DNA of 64,000 nucleotides, taken from NCBI RefSeq assembly GCF_900092025.1, contig NZ_FLTX01000047.1, positions 1 to 64,000 on the forward strand, written 5' to 3'. Positions 1 through 8,522 of this stretch are shown here, piece after piece. Position numbers and translations under genes: made by a program. This DNA is from Xanthomonas bromi. Lineage in GTDB: Bacteria; Pseudomonadota; Gammaproteobacteria; Xanthomonadales; Xanthomonadaceae. The notes beneath the pieces were generated by a model. That model saw only the letters and a program-made list of their open reading frames with translations. It had not been told where the DNA came from and searched no databases. Each line of letters begins with the position of its first letter. Position 1 is the first letter of the stretch.

Positions 1-156
1 GCGCAGCACTTGGCGCACACCGGCGGCGATCAGGAACATCGGCCACCAGGTTGCGATGAGGTTGCCTACATCCATATGCGCCAACCCCAGGTTGTCCAGC
101 AGGAACAACGCGCCCAGGACGATCAGGAACAGGGCGGGGATCAAGCGGTGGTTCAT
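1..156 (-). CDS. Small LiaI/LiaF-like (DUF5668-type) membrane protein, cut by window edge
   Basis: The ATG at 156 is preceded by a GAGGAT ribosome-binding site. At least 52 residues are readable and the 3' end lies outside the window. The protein is one hydrophobic hairpin: an N-terminal helix (LIPALFLIVLGALFLL), a short polar turn with DNLG, and a second helix containing ATWWPMFLIAAG. The helix-DNLG/NNLG-helix-TWWP pattern is that of the LiaI/LiaF-like transmembrane family, small envelope-stress-linked membrane proteins. A close paralogue lies at 730-897 on the same strand. The function here is unknown; the family call rests on the motif pattern. Confidence 0.7.
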   Translation of the reverse strand, partial: MNHRLIPALFLIVLGALFLLDNLGLAHMDVGNLIATWWPMFLIAAGVRQVLR

Positions 157-235
157 GGCGACATCCTCGGTTGGTGTGAGGCCATGCTGCGCCGGATGCG
201 CGCGCCGATCAGGTGCCGGAAGTCAACAATCGCGG

Positions 236-249
236 ATGACAAATGTCAT
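236..249. promoter_or_regulatory. Candidate operator dyad ATGACA-AA-TGTCAT
   Basis: This is a perfect 6-bp inverted repeat with a 2-base centre, about 80 bases upstream of the small membrane protein gene that starts at 156 on the minus strand. Its size and position suit a dimeric response regulator or repressor. No binding factor can be named from sequence. Confidence 0.3.
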
Positions 250-629
250 GTCGTTAGCGCCATGCGGCAGGACGGCCGCTGGCGGAGGTGTGGACGGCGC
301 CGCTGGCTAGCTGTGATCACGCAATAACCAGCGCTGTTGGGAATGCCGAGCATTCCGTGTTGAAGCGGCATCCACAGCGCACCAGGCTTCGCCCGTCGCT
401 GCATCCGCCCCGCTCGGGTACCTTCTTCAGATGGAAGAAGGCAGATGCGGCGAAGCGCAAAGGCTGCGAGCCTTCTCGTTCACGATAGAACGCAATCCAG
501 CCAACTCCGTGGCCACTGATGCTGACAGTGAGGGTCGATCAGAGACGCGCCGTCGAAACGGAATGCCGAGAGCTCTGTGAGCGATCGCACGATCAAGGCG
601 CAGCGCATTACCGAGGCACGCAAGCGCCC

Positions 630-661
630 AACTGCCCAACTGCCCAACTGCCCAACTGCCC
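630..661. repeat. Tandem repeat (AACTGCCC)x4
   Basis: There are four perfect, contiguous copies of the 8-base unit AACTGCCC at 630, 638, 646 and 654, in the gene-free stretch downstream of the small membrane protein gene at 730-897. A repeat of this kind can vary in copy number by slippage. It is not inside a credible gene. Confidence 0.9.
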
Positions 662-729
662 AAAGATTACCGGCGCCAGCAGCCCGCTCTAACCAATCCC
701 CACTCCCAATTCCCCAACCCCGGCCCCAC

Positions 730-897
730 CTACTTGCCGCGCCCGAACAGCATGCCGATCCCGCAAGCCACCAGCGCGGCGGGCCACCAGGTGGCGATCA
801 GCCGACCAATACTGAGATTGGTCCAGCCCAGGTTGTTGGCCAGGAACAGCAAGCCGACGAGGATCAGGATCAGTGCGGCGACGACATTGGATTTCAT
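730..897 (-). CDS. Small LiaI/LiaF-like (DUF5668-type) membrane protein
   Basis: This is a 55-residue protein starting at ATG 897 and ending with TAG at 730-732. It starts MKSNVVAALILILVGLLFL, then has a NNLGW turn, and its second helix has the ATWWPAALVACGIG pattern, ending GRGK. It is a clear paralogue of the protein at 1-156: both have an approximately 18-residue hydrophobic helix, DNLG/NNLG, and I-ATWWP. It lies 27 bases downstream of the HIT-family gene on the same strand, so it may be the last gene of that transcript. The family is associated with envelope stress responses; the role here is unknown. Confidence 0.7.
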   Translation of the reverse strand: MKSNVVAALILILVGLLFLANNLGWTNLSIGRLIATWWPAALVACGIGMLFGRGK

Positions 898-924
898 GCG
901 GAAGACTGGTTGAAAGACAGGCGC

Positions 925-1359
925 CTATCGTAGCCGCTGCGCCCACGCTGCGACATGCTGTTGCAACGTGTCCGGCGCAAAGCGCTGCGCGCTGCCACTG
1001 CCCCAGACCGGCCCTGGCCAGGCCGCATCGCCGGGATGGCGGCCGACCAGGTGCACGTGCAGCTGCCGCACGATATTGCCCAGCGCGCCGATATTGAGCT
1101 TGCTGACCGCAGGTTCGGCGCGCAGCAACCGCGAGAGCTGGTTGATTTCGGCCAGCAACAGACGCTGTTGGCCACCATCCAGATCGATCCACTCACTGAC
1201 ATCGGCCACCCGGGGCACCAGGACCAGCCACGGGAAGCGCGCATCGTCCATCAACCGCACCTGCGACAACGGTCCATCGGCGACGAACACGCTGTCCGCT
1301 GCCAGGCGCGGGTCGAGCTGGAAATCGACCGCAGGCATGCCCGGTGCGGTGTCGCTCAT
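925..1359 (-). CDS. HIT-family nucleotide-binding protein
   Basis: A 144-residue protein of the histidine-triad superfamily, which hydrolyses or transfers nucleotidyl groups from substrates such as dinucleoside polyphosphates. The triad region is at about residues 99-108 (QLHVHLVGRH), followed by HPGDAAWPGPVWG. The first His of the canonical H-x-H-x-H is Gln here, as in a bacterial subgroup of the family. Its ATG overlaps the TGA of the dienelactone hydrolase gene upstream by four bases (ATGA at 1356-1359), so the two are translationally coupled. The physiological substrate is not deducible. Confidence 0.85.
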   Translation of the reverse strand: MSDTAPGMPAVDFQLDPRLAADSVFVADGPLSQVRLMDDARFPWLVLVPRVADVSEWIDLDGGQQRLLLAEINQLSRLLRAEPAVSKLNIGALGNIVRQLHVHLVGRHPGDAAWPGPVWGSGSAQRFAPDTLQQHVAAWAQRLR

Positions 1360-2018
1360 CCCAGGTGCGCCTGGAAGAAACCCAGGGTGCGCTCCAGTGC
1401 CCGCTCGGCGCTGTCGGCGTCGTAGTGGTTGGGGTCGATGCTACGGTTGAAGGCGTGCCCGGTCGGGTACACGAAGGTCTCCATCTGCGGCAGTTTTTCG
1501 CGATGGGCCTGGATCGCCTCGGGCGGAATGCTGGCATCGCGCTCGCCGAAGTGGAACATCACCGGTGCCTTGGGGGTTTCGTCCAGCAGTTGGATGTTGC
1601 GGCCACCGTAATAGCTCACCGAGGGCAAGCCCAGGCGGATGGCCGACAGCAGCGCCACCGAGCCACCCCAGCAATAGCCCACTGTGCCCACCTTGCCGGC
1701 GCGGGTCAGCAGGGTGGCGGCAGATTTCACCACCTCCACGGCGCGCTCCAGACCCACCGCATTGGCCAGCGCCAGGCCGCGCTGCAGGCTTTCCTGGTCG
1801 TACGGTAGCTGCACGTCTTTCTCTTCCAGATCGAAGAAGGCCGGTGCCAGCACCTCATAACCGCGTGCGGCGTAATCGTCGGCCACCGCGCGGATGTGTT
1901 CGTTGACGCCGAAGATCTCCTGAATCACCACCAGGCCACCGCGCGGGCTGGAAGCCGGTGTGGCGTGCCAGGCGGCGACCTGGCCTTCTGGGGTGTCGAG
2001 CGTGGTCCAGTGACCCAT
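1356..2018 (-). CDS. Dienelactone hydrolase family protein
   Basis: A 220-residue alpha/beta hydrolase. The start at ATG 2018 has an AGGAG site a few bases upstream. The nucleophile elbow GYCWGGS gives Cys116, with Asp161 (FGERDAS) and His188 (PTGHAFN) completing the Cys-Asp-His triad typical of dienelactone hydrolases. Glu34 in VIQEIFGVN is the family's conserved activating residue. The length is usual for the cytosolic family. It is divergent from rimO and coupled to the HIT gene. The true substrate is unknown; family members act on dienelactones and other small esters. Confidence 0.9.
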   Translation of the reverse strand: MGHWTTLDTPEGQVAAWHATPASSPRGGLVVIQEIFGVNEHIRAVADDYAARGYEVLAPAFFDLEEKDVQLPYDQESLQRGLALANAVGLERAVEVVKSAATLLTRAGKVGTVGYCWGGSVALLSAIRLGLPSVSYYGGRNIQLLDETPKAPVMFHFGERDASIPPEAIQAHREKLPQMETFVYPTGHAFNRSIDPNHYDADSAERALERTLGFFQAHLG

Positions 2019-2144
2019 GGAAACTCCTGTTGCAGTAGGGGGAGGCGCGCATTATCGACCGGATCGGCGGCGCTGTAGGTGAGGGTTCCGCTAAGATGAC
2101 CCCGCCTGCGCAGCACGCGGTTCAGAGCGCTGCCCACGCACCGC

Positions 2145-2150
2145 TATAAT
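2145..2150 (+). promoter_or_regulatory. -10 element TATAAT upstream of rimO
   Basis: A perfect TATAAT box at 2145-2150 is followed 47 bases later by the rimO ATG. The best upstream partner is TTCAGA at 2121-2126 with an 18-base spacer, a weak -35. This is a probable sigma-70 promoter for rimO. Confidence 0.5.
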
Positions 2151-2197
2151 TGATCCGCTCAGGCCCCAGGCCGCTCCGTTCCCAGGCTCCTGCTTCC

Positions 2198-3571
2198 ATG
2201 TCCCAGCTGAACCCCAAAGTCGGCTTCGTCAGCCTTGGCTGCCCGAAGGCGCTCGTCGATTCCGAACGCATCCTCACCCAGCTGCGCGTGGAGGGCTACG
2301 ACATCGTGCCCAGCTACGACGCCGCCGATGTGGTGGTGGTCAACACCTGCGGCTTCATCGATTCGGCGGTGACCGAATCGTTGGATGCCATCGGCGAGGC
2401 GATGAACGCCAACGGCAAGGTGATCGTGACCGGCTGCCTGGGCAAGCGCCCGGAGCAGATTCGCGAGGCGTACCCGCAGGTGCTGGCGGTGTCCGGCCCG
2501 CAGGACTACCAGAGCGTGATGGAGGCGGTGCATGCCGCCTTGCCGCCGCGTCACGACCCGTTCGTGGACCTGGTGCCGGACTACGGCATCAAGCTGACCC
2601 CGCGCCATTACGCGTATCTCAAAATTTCCGAAGGCTGCAATCACCGCTGCAGCTTCTGCATCATTCCTTCGATGCGCGGCGATCTCGTCTCGCGCCCGGT
2701 GGACGAGGTGCTGCGCGAGGCCGAGCGGCTGGTGCGTGGCGGCGTCAAAGAATTGCTGGTGGTGTCGCAGGACACCTCCGCTTACGGCGTGGATCTGAAG
2801 TACGCCGAGCGCCCGTGGCGCGACCGCATGTACCAGACCCGCATGAAGGCGCTGTGCGAGGGCTTGTCGGAACTGGGCGTGTGGACGCGCCTGCATTACG
2901 TCTACCCGTACCCGCACGTGGACGATGTGATTCCGCTGATGGCCGAAGGCAAGCTGCTGCCGTATCTGGATATCCCGTTCCAGCATGCCAGCCCGCGCAT
3001 CCTCAAGCTGATGAAGCGGCCCGGTGCAGTGGAAAAAACCCTGGAGCGCGTGCAACGCTGGAAGGCGATGTGCCCGGAGATCACGGTGCGTTCGACCTTC
3101 ATCGTCGGCTTCCCCGGCGAGACCGATGCCGAATTCGAATCGCTGCTGGAGTTCCTGGATCAGGCGCAACTGGATCGCGTCGGCGCGTTCGCGTATTCGC
3201 CGGTCGATGGCGCCAGCGCCAACGCCTTGCCGGACCCGGTTCCGGAAGAAGTGAAGCAGGAGCGCCTGGCGCGTTTCATGGCCAGGCAGGCGGAGATTTC
3301 CACCGCGCGGCTGGAATCCAAGATCGGCAGCGTGCAGCAATGCCTGGTGGATCTGATCGAAGACGACATCGCAGTCGCCCGCTCACGCGCCGACGCGCCG
3401 GAAATCGATGGTCTGGTGCATATCCAGAATGGCGGCGAATTGGGTTTGAAGGTCGGCGACGTGGTCGACGTGGAAATCACCGACAGCGACGAGCACGATC
3501 TGTTCGGCGATGCACTGCCGGCGAACGTCGCATCGCGGCAAGGGCGCGCGTTGAATCTGCAGATGGTGTAA
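2198..3571 (+). CDS. rimO: Ribosomal protein S12 methylthiotransferase RimO
   Basis: A 457-residue radical-SAM enzyme that adds a methylthio group to the conserved aspartate of ribosomal protein S12. The N-terminal UPF0004 domain has its cluster cysteines in [12 protein letters not shown] (Cys14), NTCGF and VTGCLGK. The radical-SAM motif [10 protein letters not shown] lies at about residues 147-154, and a C-terminal TRAM domain runs to the end. I chose the ATG at 2198 because [18 protein letters not shown] is where family similarity begins; an in-frame upstream start at 2150 would add 16 residues without family character. It is probably monocistronic, divergent from the dienelactone hydrolase. 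Confidence 0.95.
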   Translation: MSQLNPKVGFVSLGCPKALVDSERILTQLRVEGYDIVPSYDAADVVVVNTCGFIDSAVTESLDAIGEAMNANGKVIVTGCLGKRPEQIREAYPQVLAVSGPQDYQSVMEAVHAALPPRHDPFVDLVPDYGIKLTPRHYAYLKISEGCNHRCSFCIIPSMRGDLVSRPVDEVLREAERLVRGGVKELLVVSQDTSAYGVDLKYAERPWRDRMYQTRMKALCEGLSELGVWTRLHYVYPYPHVDDVIPLMAEGKLLPYLDIPFQHASPRILKLMKRPGAVEKTLERVQRWKAMCPEITVRSTFIVGFPGETDAEFESLLEFLDQAQLDRVGAFAYSPVDGASANALPDPVPEEVKQERLARFMARQAEISTARLESKIGSVQQCLVDLIEDDIAVARSRADAPEIDGLVHIQNGGELGLKVGDVVDVEITDSDEHDLFGDALPANVASRQGRALNLQMV

Positions 3572-3645
3572 CCGGCCTGCGCTGTCACAGCGATGCGGTC
3601 CGGCCAAGAGCAGCCAACACGACGACTGCGTAGCCGTCAGGCAGG

Positions 3646-3732
3646 CATGGCCGATGCTCGGAGTCGGCATGTGCCACGCGGACACTGCGGTTGCTGCGCG
3701 CCGTCCACGCGCACCTGACAACGGCTCGCTAT
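3646..3732 (+). repeat. Dispersed intergenic element, copy A
   Basis: This GC-rich segment 75 bases after the rimO stop shares ordered blocks with 18541-18637 (after asd) and 27155-27245 (after trpA): GGCCG-TGCTCGG, CGGCATG, CACGC, and GCGCGCCG or GGCGCCG. All three copies are in the same orientation, a short distance past the stop codon of a plus-strand gene. It has no coding capacity of its own. The alignment was made by eye. Confidence 0.55.
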
Positions 3733-3769
3733 GTGTTGGTCGCCGCGCTGGACAAAGAACATGCGCGTT

Positions 3770-3793
3770 GTAGGAGCGCGCTTGCGCGCGATG
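3770..3793. repeat. REP-like palindromic element
   Basis: The sequence GTAGGAGCGCGC-TT-GCGCGCGATG has a perfect GCGCGC/GCGCGC stem with a TT centre. The GTAGGAGC...GATG frame is that of REP-type repeats common between genes in pseudomonads and xanthomonads. It sits between the convergent rimO and greB genes, a typical REP location. Confidence 0.65.
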
Positions 3794-3863
3794 CAGACTT
3801 GCCGATAAAGCCACAGCGCGTCCGAGCGTTTCCGTAGCTCAGCCGCTTGTGGGCAGCTGTAGC

Positions 3864-4370
3864 TCACGGCTGTGCGTAGTCCACCGACACCACGACAAAG
3901 GTGTGCTTGCCGGCCGGCAATTGCGCGTCGAATTCGTCGTCCACGCGCTTTTTCAGTAGCGCGCGTGCCAACGGCGAATCGATGCTGATCCAGCCGCGTC
4001 CTGCATCGGTTTCGTCCGGGCCGACGATGCGGTAGCGCAGCAGCTCGCCACTGTCGGCATCTTCCAGTTCCACCTGCGCGCCGAAAAACACCGCATTCGG
4101 GTCGGTGGGGGCGGTATCCACCACGCGTAGCGCTTCCAGGCGCTTGCTCAGATAACGCACACGGCGGTCGATCTCGCCGAGCTGCTTCTTGCGATAGGTG
4201 TACTCCGCATTTTCCGAGCGATCGCCTTCGGCGGCGGCCGCAGCCAGTGCGCGTACCACCTCGGGCCGACGGACGCGCCACACTTCCTCCAGCTCGGCCT
4301 TAAGGCGGGCGTGACCTTCGGGCGTGATCAGCGCGGTGCTTTTTTCGGCAGGTGGGCGCCAGCGGCTCAT
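3864..4370 (-). CDS. greB: Transcription elongation factor GreB
   Basis: A 168-residue Gre factor, which rescues backtracked RNA polymerase by stimulating transcript cleavage through its secondary channel. The N-terminal coiled coil contains the acidic tip region with the [16 protein letters not shown] motif, followed by [13 protein letters not shown]. The C-terminal FKBP-like domain carries the family pattern [11 protein letters not shown]...[10 protein letters not shown]...[11 protein letters not shown]. GreB is favoured over GreA by [10 protein letters not shown] and PNAVFFGA. The start at ATG 4370 (MSRWRPP) is where similarity begins; the open frame extends further upstream without family character. 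Confidence 0.93.
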   Translation of the reverse strand: MSRWRPPAEKSTALITPEGHARLKAELEEVWRVRRPEVVRALAAAAAEGDRSENAEYTYRKKQLGEIDRRVRYLSKRLEALRVVDTAPTDPNAVFFGAQVELEDADSGELLRYRIVGPDETDAGRGWISIDSPLARALLKKRVDDEFDAQLPAGKHTFVVVSVDYAQP

Positions 4371-4481
4371 GGGGCAGGGCAGGTTCGGACGACGGGGCCG
4401 CGATGCTAGCGCGCATGACGTGCTTGCGCATCTGCCGCCGCACAGCGAAGCTTTGCGCCATTCTCGGACACGGACGTCGTC

Positions 4482-5960
4482 ATGCTGATCATGTCGCTGC
4501 ACAAACCCTGGTCGCGCCAGAACATCCCCTGGGTGACGCTGCTGCTGGTGTTGATCAATGTCGTGGTCTATCTGGGCTACCAGCGCAAGGACGACGGGCT
4601 GGTCGAGAGCGCCGTGCGGTATTACGTGCACTCCGGATTGGGCGCGCTGGAACTCGACGCGCATACCCGTTACCTGCAGCAGACCGCTGACGCCAGGTTG
4701 CGCGCTGCACGCTAGGCGACGCTGAACAGCGTGCCCCGGCCGCAGCGCATTGCGTATCTGGCGCACCTGACGATGCACGATGTCGCCTTCGAGCATGCGC
4801 TGCGCAGCGGCGGCTTGTTCAAGGACGACGAGCATCTGCGCGAATGGCGAGCATTGCGTACGCCTTACGACACGCGGCTATCCAAGATATTTACGCTACG
4901 CCATTTGCAGCGCAGCTCCGAATGGTCGCCAGCGCGCATGCTGACCGCCACGTTCCTGCATGGCAGCGTCGATCATTTGCTGGGAAACATGCTGTTTCTG
5001 CTTGCGTTGGGCACCTTGCTGGAAGGTGCGATCGGCAGTGGCTGGTTCGTGTTGCTGTATCTGCTCGGCGGGTTCGGCGCCAGCCTGGCGAGCCTGTGGT
5101 GGCGCTGGGGCGAACCGGGTGGCGGCTTGGGCGCATCCGGTGCCATCGCCGCCTTGATGGGGGCGTTCTGCGTGGTCTGGGGACGGCGCAGGGAGCGCTT
5201 TTTCTATTGGTTTTTCGTGGTCTTCAACTACGCGCGCGGCCCGGCGATCCTGTTGCTGCCGCTGTGGCTGGGCTGGGAGTTGTACAGCCTGGCGTCCAGC
5301 GACAACAGCGCGGTCGCCTTCGAAGCGCATGCCGGCGGACTGGTCAGCGGTGCGTTGCTGGGCGCCTTGCTGGTGGTGTTGCGGCGGACCCGGCCGGCGT
5401 TCATGGAGGAGGGCATGGAGGAGGGCGATGCGGTAGCGGTGGACGATCGCTGGGAGCGTGCGCAACGGCATCTGGGCCGAATGGAAAACGCGGAGGCCGA
5501 ATATTTGCTGGCGGAGCTGGCCAGCGAGCAGCCGCACAATCTGGACGTTGCGCTAGCGCGCTATCGCGCCGCGCGTCATGCAGGACGCAACCAGGACAGC
5601 CTGCGCCATGCCGAGACCTTGCTTACTCTGCAGACGCACAGCGCGGAGCAGACACGTATCCAGCTGGTAGTGGCTGCCGAACTCAAAAAGGCCAAGATCG
5701 CCTATGGTCCACCGGCGCGCGCGGCGCTGATCGCTGCGTGCATGCGCAACGGACTGCTGGCCGATGCCGAGTGTCTGTTGAAAGAAAGCGAGCTGGGTGC
5801 GCTGCACGACGAATTGGCGCAACAGTGGTTCGTGCTTGCCTTGCGTCACGGCGAGCTGCAGAACGCTGCGCAACGCACGCGCTTGCTGCGCCAGGTGCTG
5901 GATCAGTTTCCCGAGCAGGGACAGGCGAACAAGGCGCGCTTTTTGCTCGAGAACGGGTGA
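4482..5960 (+). pseudogene. Rhomboid-family protease with TPR-like tail, interrupted by in-frame amber codon
   Basis: The reading frame is continuous from ATG 4482 (or 4491) to TGA 5960 except for one TAG at 4713-4715. Before it lie 77 residues with the first membrane helix ([17 protein letters not shown]). After it the frame resumes with no shift and carries a complete rhomboid core: FLHGSVDHLLGNMLF, the serine motif GLGASGAIAAL, and the histidine helix AFEAHAGGLVSG, about six membrane helices in all. A soluble TPR-like tail of about 180 residues follows. Ser, His and Asn active-site residues are all present. Rhomboids cut membrane proteins within the bilayer. CAG to TAG would be a single-base cause. 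A GTG at 4731 could restart translation but would lose helix 1. Nonsense mutation, readthrough or sequencing error cannot be separated here. Confidence 0.85.
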
Positions 5961-6109
5961 GTGGTCTCAGCGTGATGCGTGCTGTCCGATTCTCGCGACA
6001 GTGAGCAGGCAACAGCGAGTCGGTATGCACGGTTGTGCGTGGTGCACGCCGCGGAGGTTCTCCAAGAGGCAAGGTCTGATCGGATCCTTCAACGGAGTGT
6101 GTCTGCCGC

Positions 6110-7384
6110 TCAAGCCGGTTGAATTGTCACCGCTTGCAGCGCCGCATCCAGCTTCGCGCGCAGTGGACCGTTGTCGCAACGATCCAGCGCCTTCTGCAAA
6201 ACGGCACGTGCCTCGTCATCGCGGCCGAAGCGCTCGGCCAGCAGCAAGCCGGCGTCCAGCGACCAGGCCGGCAGCATCGGATCGTGCGGCCATGCAGCGA
6301 TGGCGGCTAGCAGTCCATCGTTTGCCAGTTGGAACTGCCCGGCCATTTTTGCGCGCTCGGCCAGTACGTTGGCCTGTTCGGGCGTCAGCGGCGTAAACGT
6401 CGAGTCGATGTCCAGTGCTTCGCGCTGCAGCGCAAGCGCGCGGCGTTCCTGCTTTTCCTGCAGTAGACGGTTGATGTACTGGCGGGTGTGTTCGCGTAGC
6501 TCGTCGTTGCGGTGATGCTGGCGAAGCAGGCGCTGATACAGCTCGTGCACGGCCAGGCTCACCGCGCGCGAACGCACCGCGCCGCGCAAGGCCTGGAACG
6601 CCTCGTCGGAATGACCGTCGCGCACGTACTGTTCGGCCTCGTCGAGCAGGCGCTGGTCCGGGTCGGCGCGTTCGTGCGCGGCCCCGCCGCTGGGCACGTA
6701 TCCCAATTCTTCATGGTACTGGTACACCAGATACCCGAGCAGGTGGAAACTGGCGAACAGGCTCCAGATCGAAGCCACCACCACCGTGGCCTCGCGCACG
6801 ATGGGCGGCAGATACTTTACTGCGACGAAGAGTGCTGCCGTGCCGCTGCCCTGGATGACGTAGAGCAGGCCGTAGGCGGCCAGATACGGCCAGCCGATCC
6901 GCAGCGCCATGTCGATTGAAACCGCCGGGTTGAGCGCGCGGCGCAGGCTGCCGTCGATGGCAAGGGAGATCAACATGCCAGGCAGCAGCAACATGGTTCC
7001 CAGATAGGCAAGGGTCAGCCCGAATTTACCTGCGAGCGCGGCGGCGGCGCCAATCACGATGCCCAGTGCAAGGGCCAGCAGGATCAGGCGCAACACCGCG
7101 CTGTCGAAGCTGTGATAGCCGAGCCGGGGCGCATCGGGCTCGCCATCGGCGGTATGCCGAAGGATGTCGAACGCGTAGGTGTAGGTCGCCATGCCGAGCA
7201 CGCCCATGACCACCAGTTTGATGATGCCCGGCAACACCAGTAGCGCGCTGCACAGCGTCAGCGCGATCAGCGCATACAGCGCCGAGCCGCGCAGCGGATA
7301 CGTGGCGATCGCCGGAATGCGGGTCCAGAACGGTGTAGGCGGAGCCTGCGCGGCCACCTGGCGTGCGCGAAAACGGTCTTCCAT
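6110..7384 (-). CDS. Predicted membrane protein with TPR-like C-terminal domain
   Basis: A 424-residue protein. ATG 7384 (MEDRFRARQ) has a GGGGAA site five bases upstream; a TTG at 7396 is less likely. The first 240 residues hold five or six hydrophobic helices, including ALYALIALTLCSALLVLPG, LVVMGVLGMATYTYAFDIL and LILLALALGIVIGAAAALAG, resembling DUF4013-type membrane proteins. From about residue 245 the chain is soluble and helical with TPR-like repeats (DEAEQYVRDGHSDEAFQALR; DEARAVLQKALDRC). It converges on the broken rhomboid gene, whose tail has the same character. I do not recognise a function. Confidence 0.7.
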   Translation of the reverse strand: MEDRFRARQVAAQAPPTPFWTRIPAIATYPLRGSALYALIALTLCSALLVLPGIIKLVVMGVLGMATYTYAFDILRHTADGEPDAPRLGYHSFDSAVLRLILLALALGIVIGAAAALAGKFGLTLAYLGTMLLLPGMLISLAIDGSLRRALNPAVSIDMALRIGWPYLAAYGLLYVIQGSGTAALFVAVKYLPPIVREATVVVASIWSLFASFHLLGYLVYQYHEELGYVPSGGAAHERADPDQRLLDEAEQYVRDGHSDEAFQALRGAVRSRAVSLAVHELYQRLLRQHHRNDELREHTRQYINRLLQEKQERRALALQREALDIDSTFTPLTPEQANVLAERAKMAGQFQLANDGLLAAIAAWPHDPMLPAWSLDAGLLLAERFGRDDEARAVLQKALDRCDNGPLRAKLDAALQAVTIQPA

Positions 7385-7819
7385 GACGTTCCCCAAATCT
7401 GTGATGTGAAAGGATTGTGAGGCTAGCGTGCGGTCGGGCGCAATCGGAATGTCGGGCCTGCTGCGAGCAGGCCGAGGGAGATGCGGTCAGTTGCCGGCAG
7501 CACGCACTCTTGCCGCGGTGCTGCCATGCTCTCAGCCGACCGACCGACCGACGGGTGGGGCGGGGGACGGGGCTGCATAGGTCTTCCGTACCAAGACGTG
7601 CCGATTGCGTCCACACGTTGCATGGCTCCCGCCGATTGCAATCCTTGCGACGGGTGATGGGCCATCATGCGCATTGGTCGCGCACATGGATTTCTGCGCA
7701 GCACGTCTGGTTCGCTACGTGTCGGTTGCCCGCGATGTGGCGACGTCGCTGCAGGCCGCAAGCGCTTGCGTGCAATCGAGAGGGCGTGGCCTTCTCCCCC
7801 ACATCGCAAGGAGTGTTGC
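7385..7819. other. Gene-free stretch between divergent genes, with (CCGA)4
   Basis: No credible coding sequence is seen. It separates the divergent membrane/TPR gene from the nudK-like gene and presumably holds both promoters. A tetranucleotide repeat CCGA occurs four times at 7536-7551. AAGGAG at 7808-7813 is the ribosome-binding site of the gene starting at TTG 7820. Confidence 0.5.
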
Positions 7820-8418
7820 TTGAATCCATCTTTCGCCAACACCCCGCAGGTTCGCATCCGCAGCATCGATGTGCTGTCCGACAACTGGTATGTGCTGCGC
7901 AAGGTCACCTTCGATTTCCAGCGCAAGAATGGCCGCTGGCAGACCCTGTCGCGTGAGGCGTATGACCGTGGCAACGGCGCCACCATCCTGCTCTACAGCC
8001 GGGCCAGGCAGACGGTGATGCTGACCCGCAATTCCGCTTGCCGACGCTGCTCAATGGCAATTCGGACGGCATGCTGATCGAAGCTTGCGCCGGCTTGCTC
8101 GACCAGGACGATGCACTGACCTGCATCCGCAAGGAAACCGAAGAAGAAACCGGCTACCGGATCGAGAATGTGCGCAAGGTATTCGAGGCATACATGAGCC
8201 CCGGTTCGGTCACCGAGCGCCTGTACTTCTTCGTCGGCGAATATGCCGACGGCGACAAGGTGAGCGACGGTGGTGGCGTCGAAGAAGACGGCGAAGAGAT
8301 CGAGGTGCTGGAACTGTCGCTCGACGCTGCGCTGGCAATGATCGCCACCGGCGAGATCGCCGATGCCAAGACCATCATGTTGCTGCAGTACGCCAAGTTG
8401 CATGGCGTGCTTGAGTAA
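7820..8418 (+). pseudogene. nudK: NudK-type GDP-mannose pyrophosphatase, frameshifted
   Basis: Two halves of one Nudix protein are in different frames. The first half, from TTG 7820 with AAGGAG six bases upstream, reads through [16 protein letters not shown] and [13 protein letters not shown] to VMLTR. The rest continues in another frame as [20 protein letters not shown] with the Nudix box (G-x5-D-x7-KETEEETGY) and MSPGSVTERLYFF. The E. coli NudK order is the same, with VLIRQFR at the join. Inserting one base after 8029 would restore TRQFRLPT, so one C is missing. The restored protein would be about 199 residues, close to E. coli NudK. The first Glu of the Nudix box is Asp. The family hydrolyses GDP-mannose. 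Confidence 0.85.
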
Positions 8419-8522
8419 CGTGTCACATGGATCATCGCGTCTGCACCGGATTGCTTGCAGCGTGATTGCACGCGGGCTGCCGTTTAGCGGACGCGTTTCA
8501 AGACTGTGTCGCGATGTTCCGG

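Larger units (their letters stand above)
157..729. other. Gene-poor stretch between two LiaI-like genes
   Basis: I see no supported coding region. The stretch holds a 6-bp-arm dyad at 236-249 (ATGACA-AA-TGTCAT), about 80 bases upstream of the gene starting at 156 and therefore a possible operator, and a four-copy 8-bp tandem repeat at 630-661. Confidence 0.6.

Noticed and set aside
630..661. Possible CRISPR-like repeat
   Set aside because: The unit is 8 bases with no spacers; it is a simple tandem repeat.
427..663. 78-codon minus-strand frame with WAVGQLGSW repeats
   Set aside because: Produced by the octamer repeat; no ribosome-binding site or conserved features.
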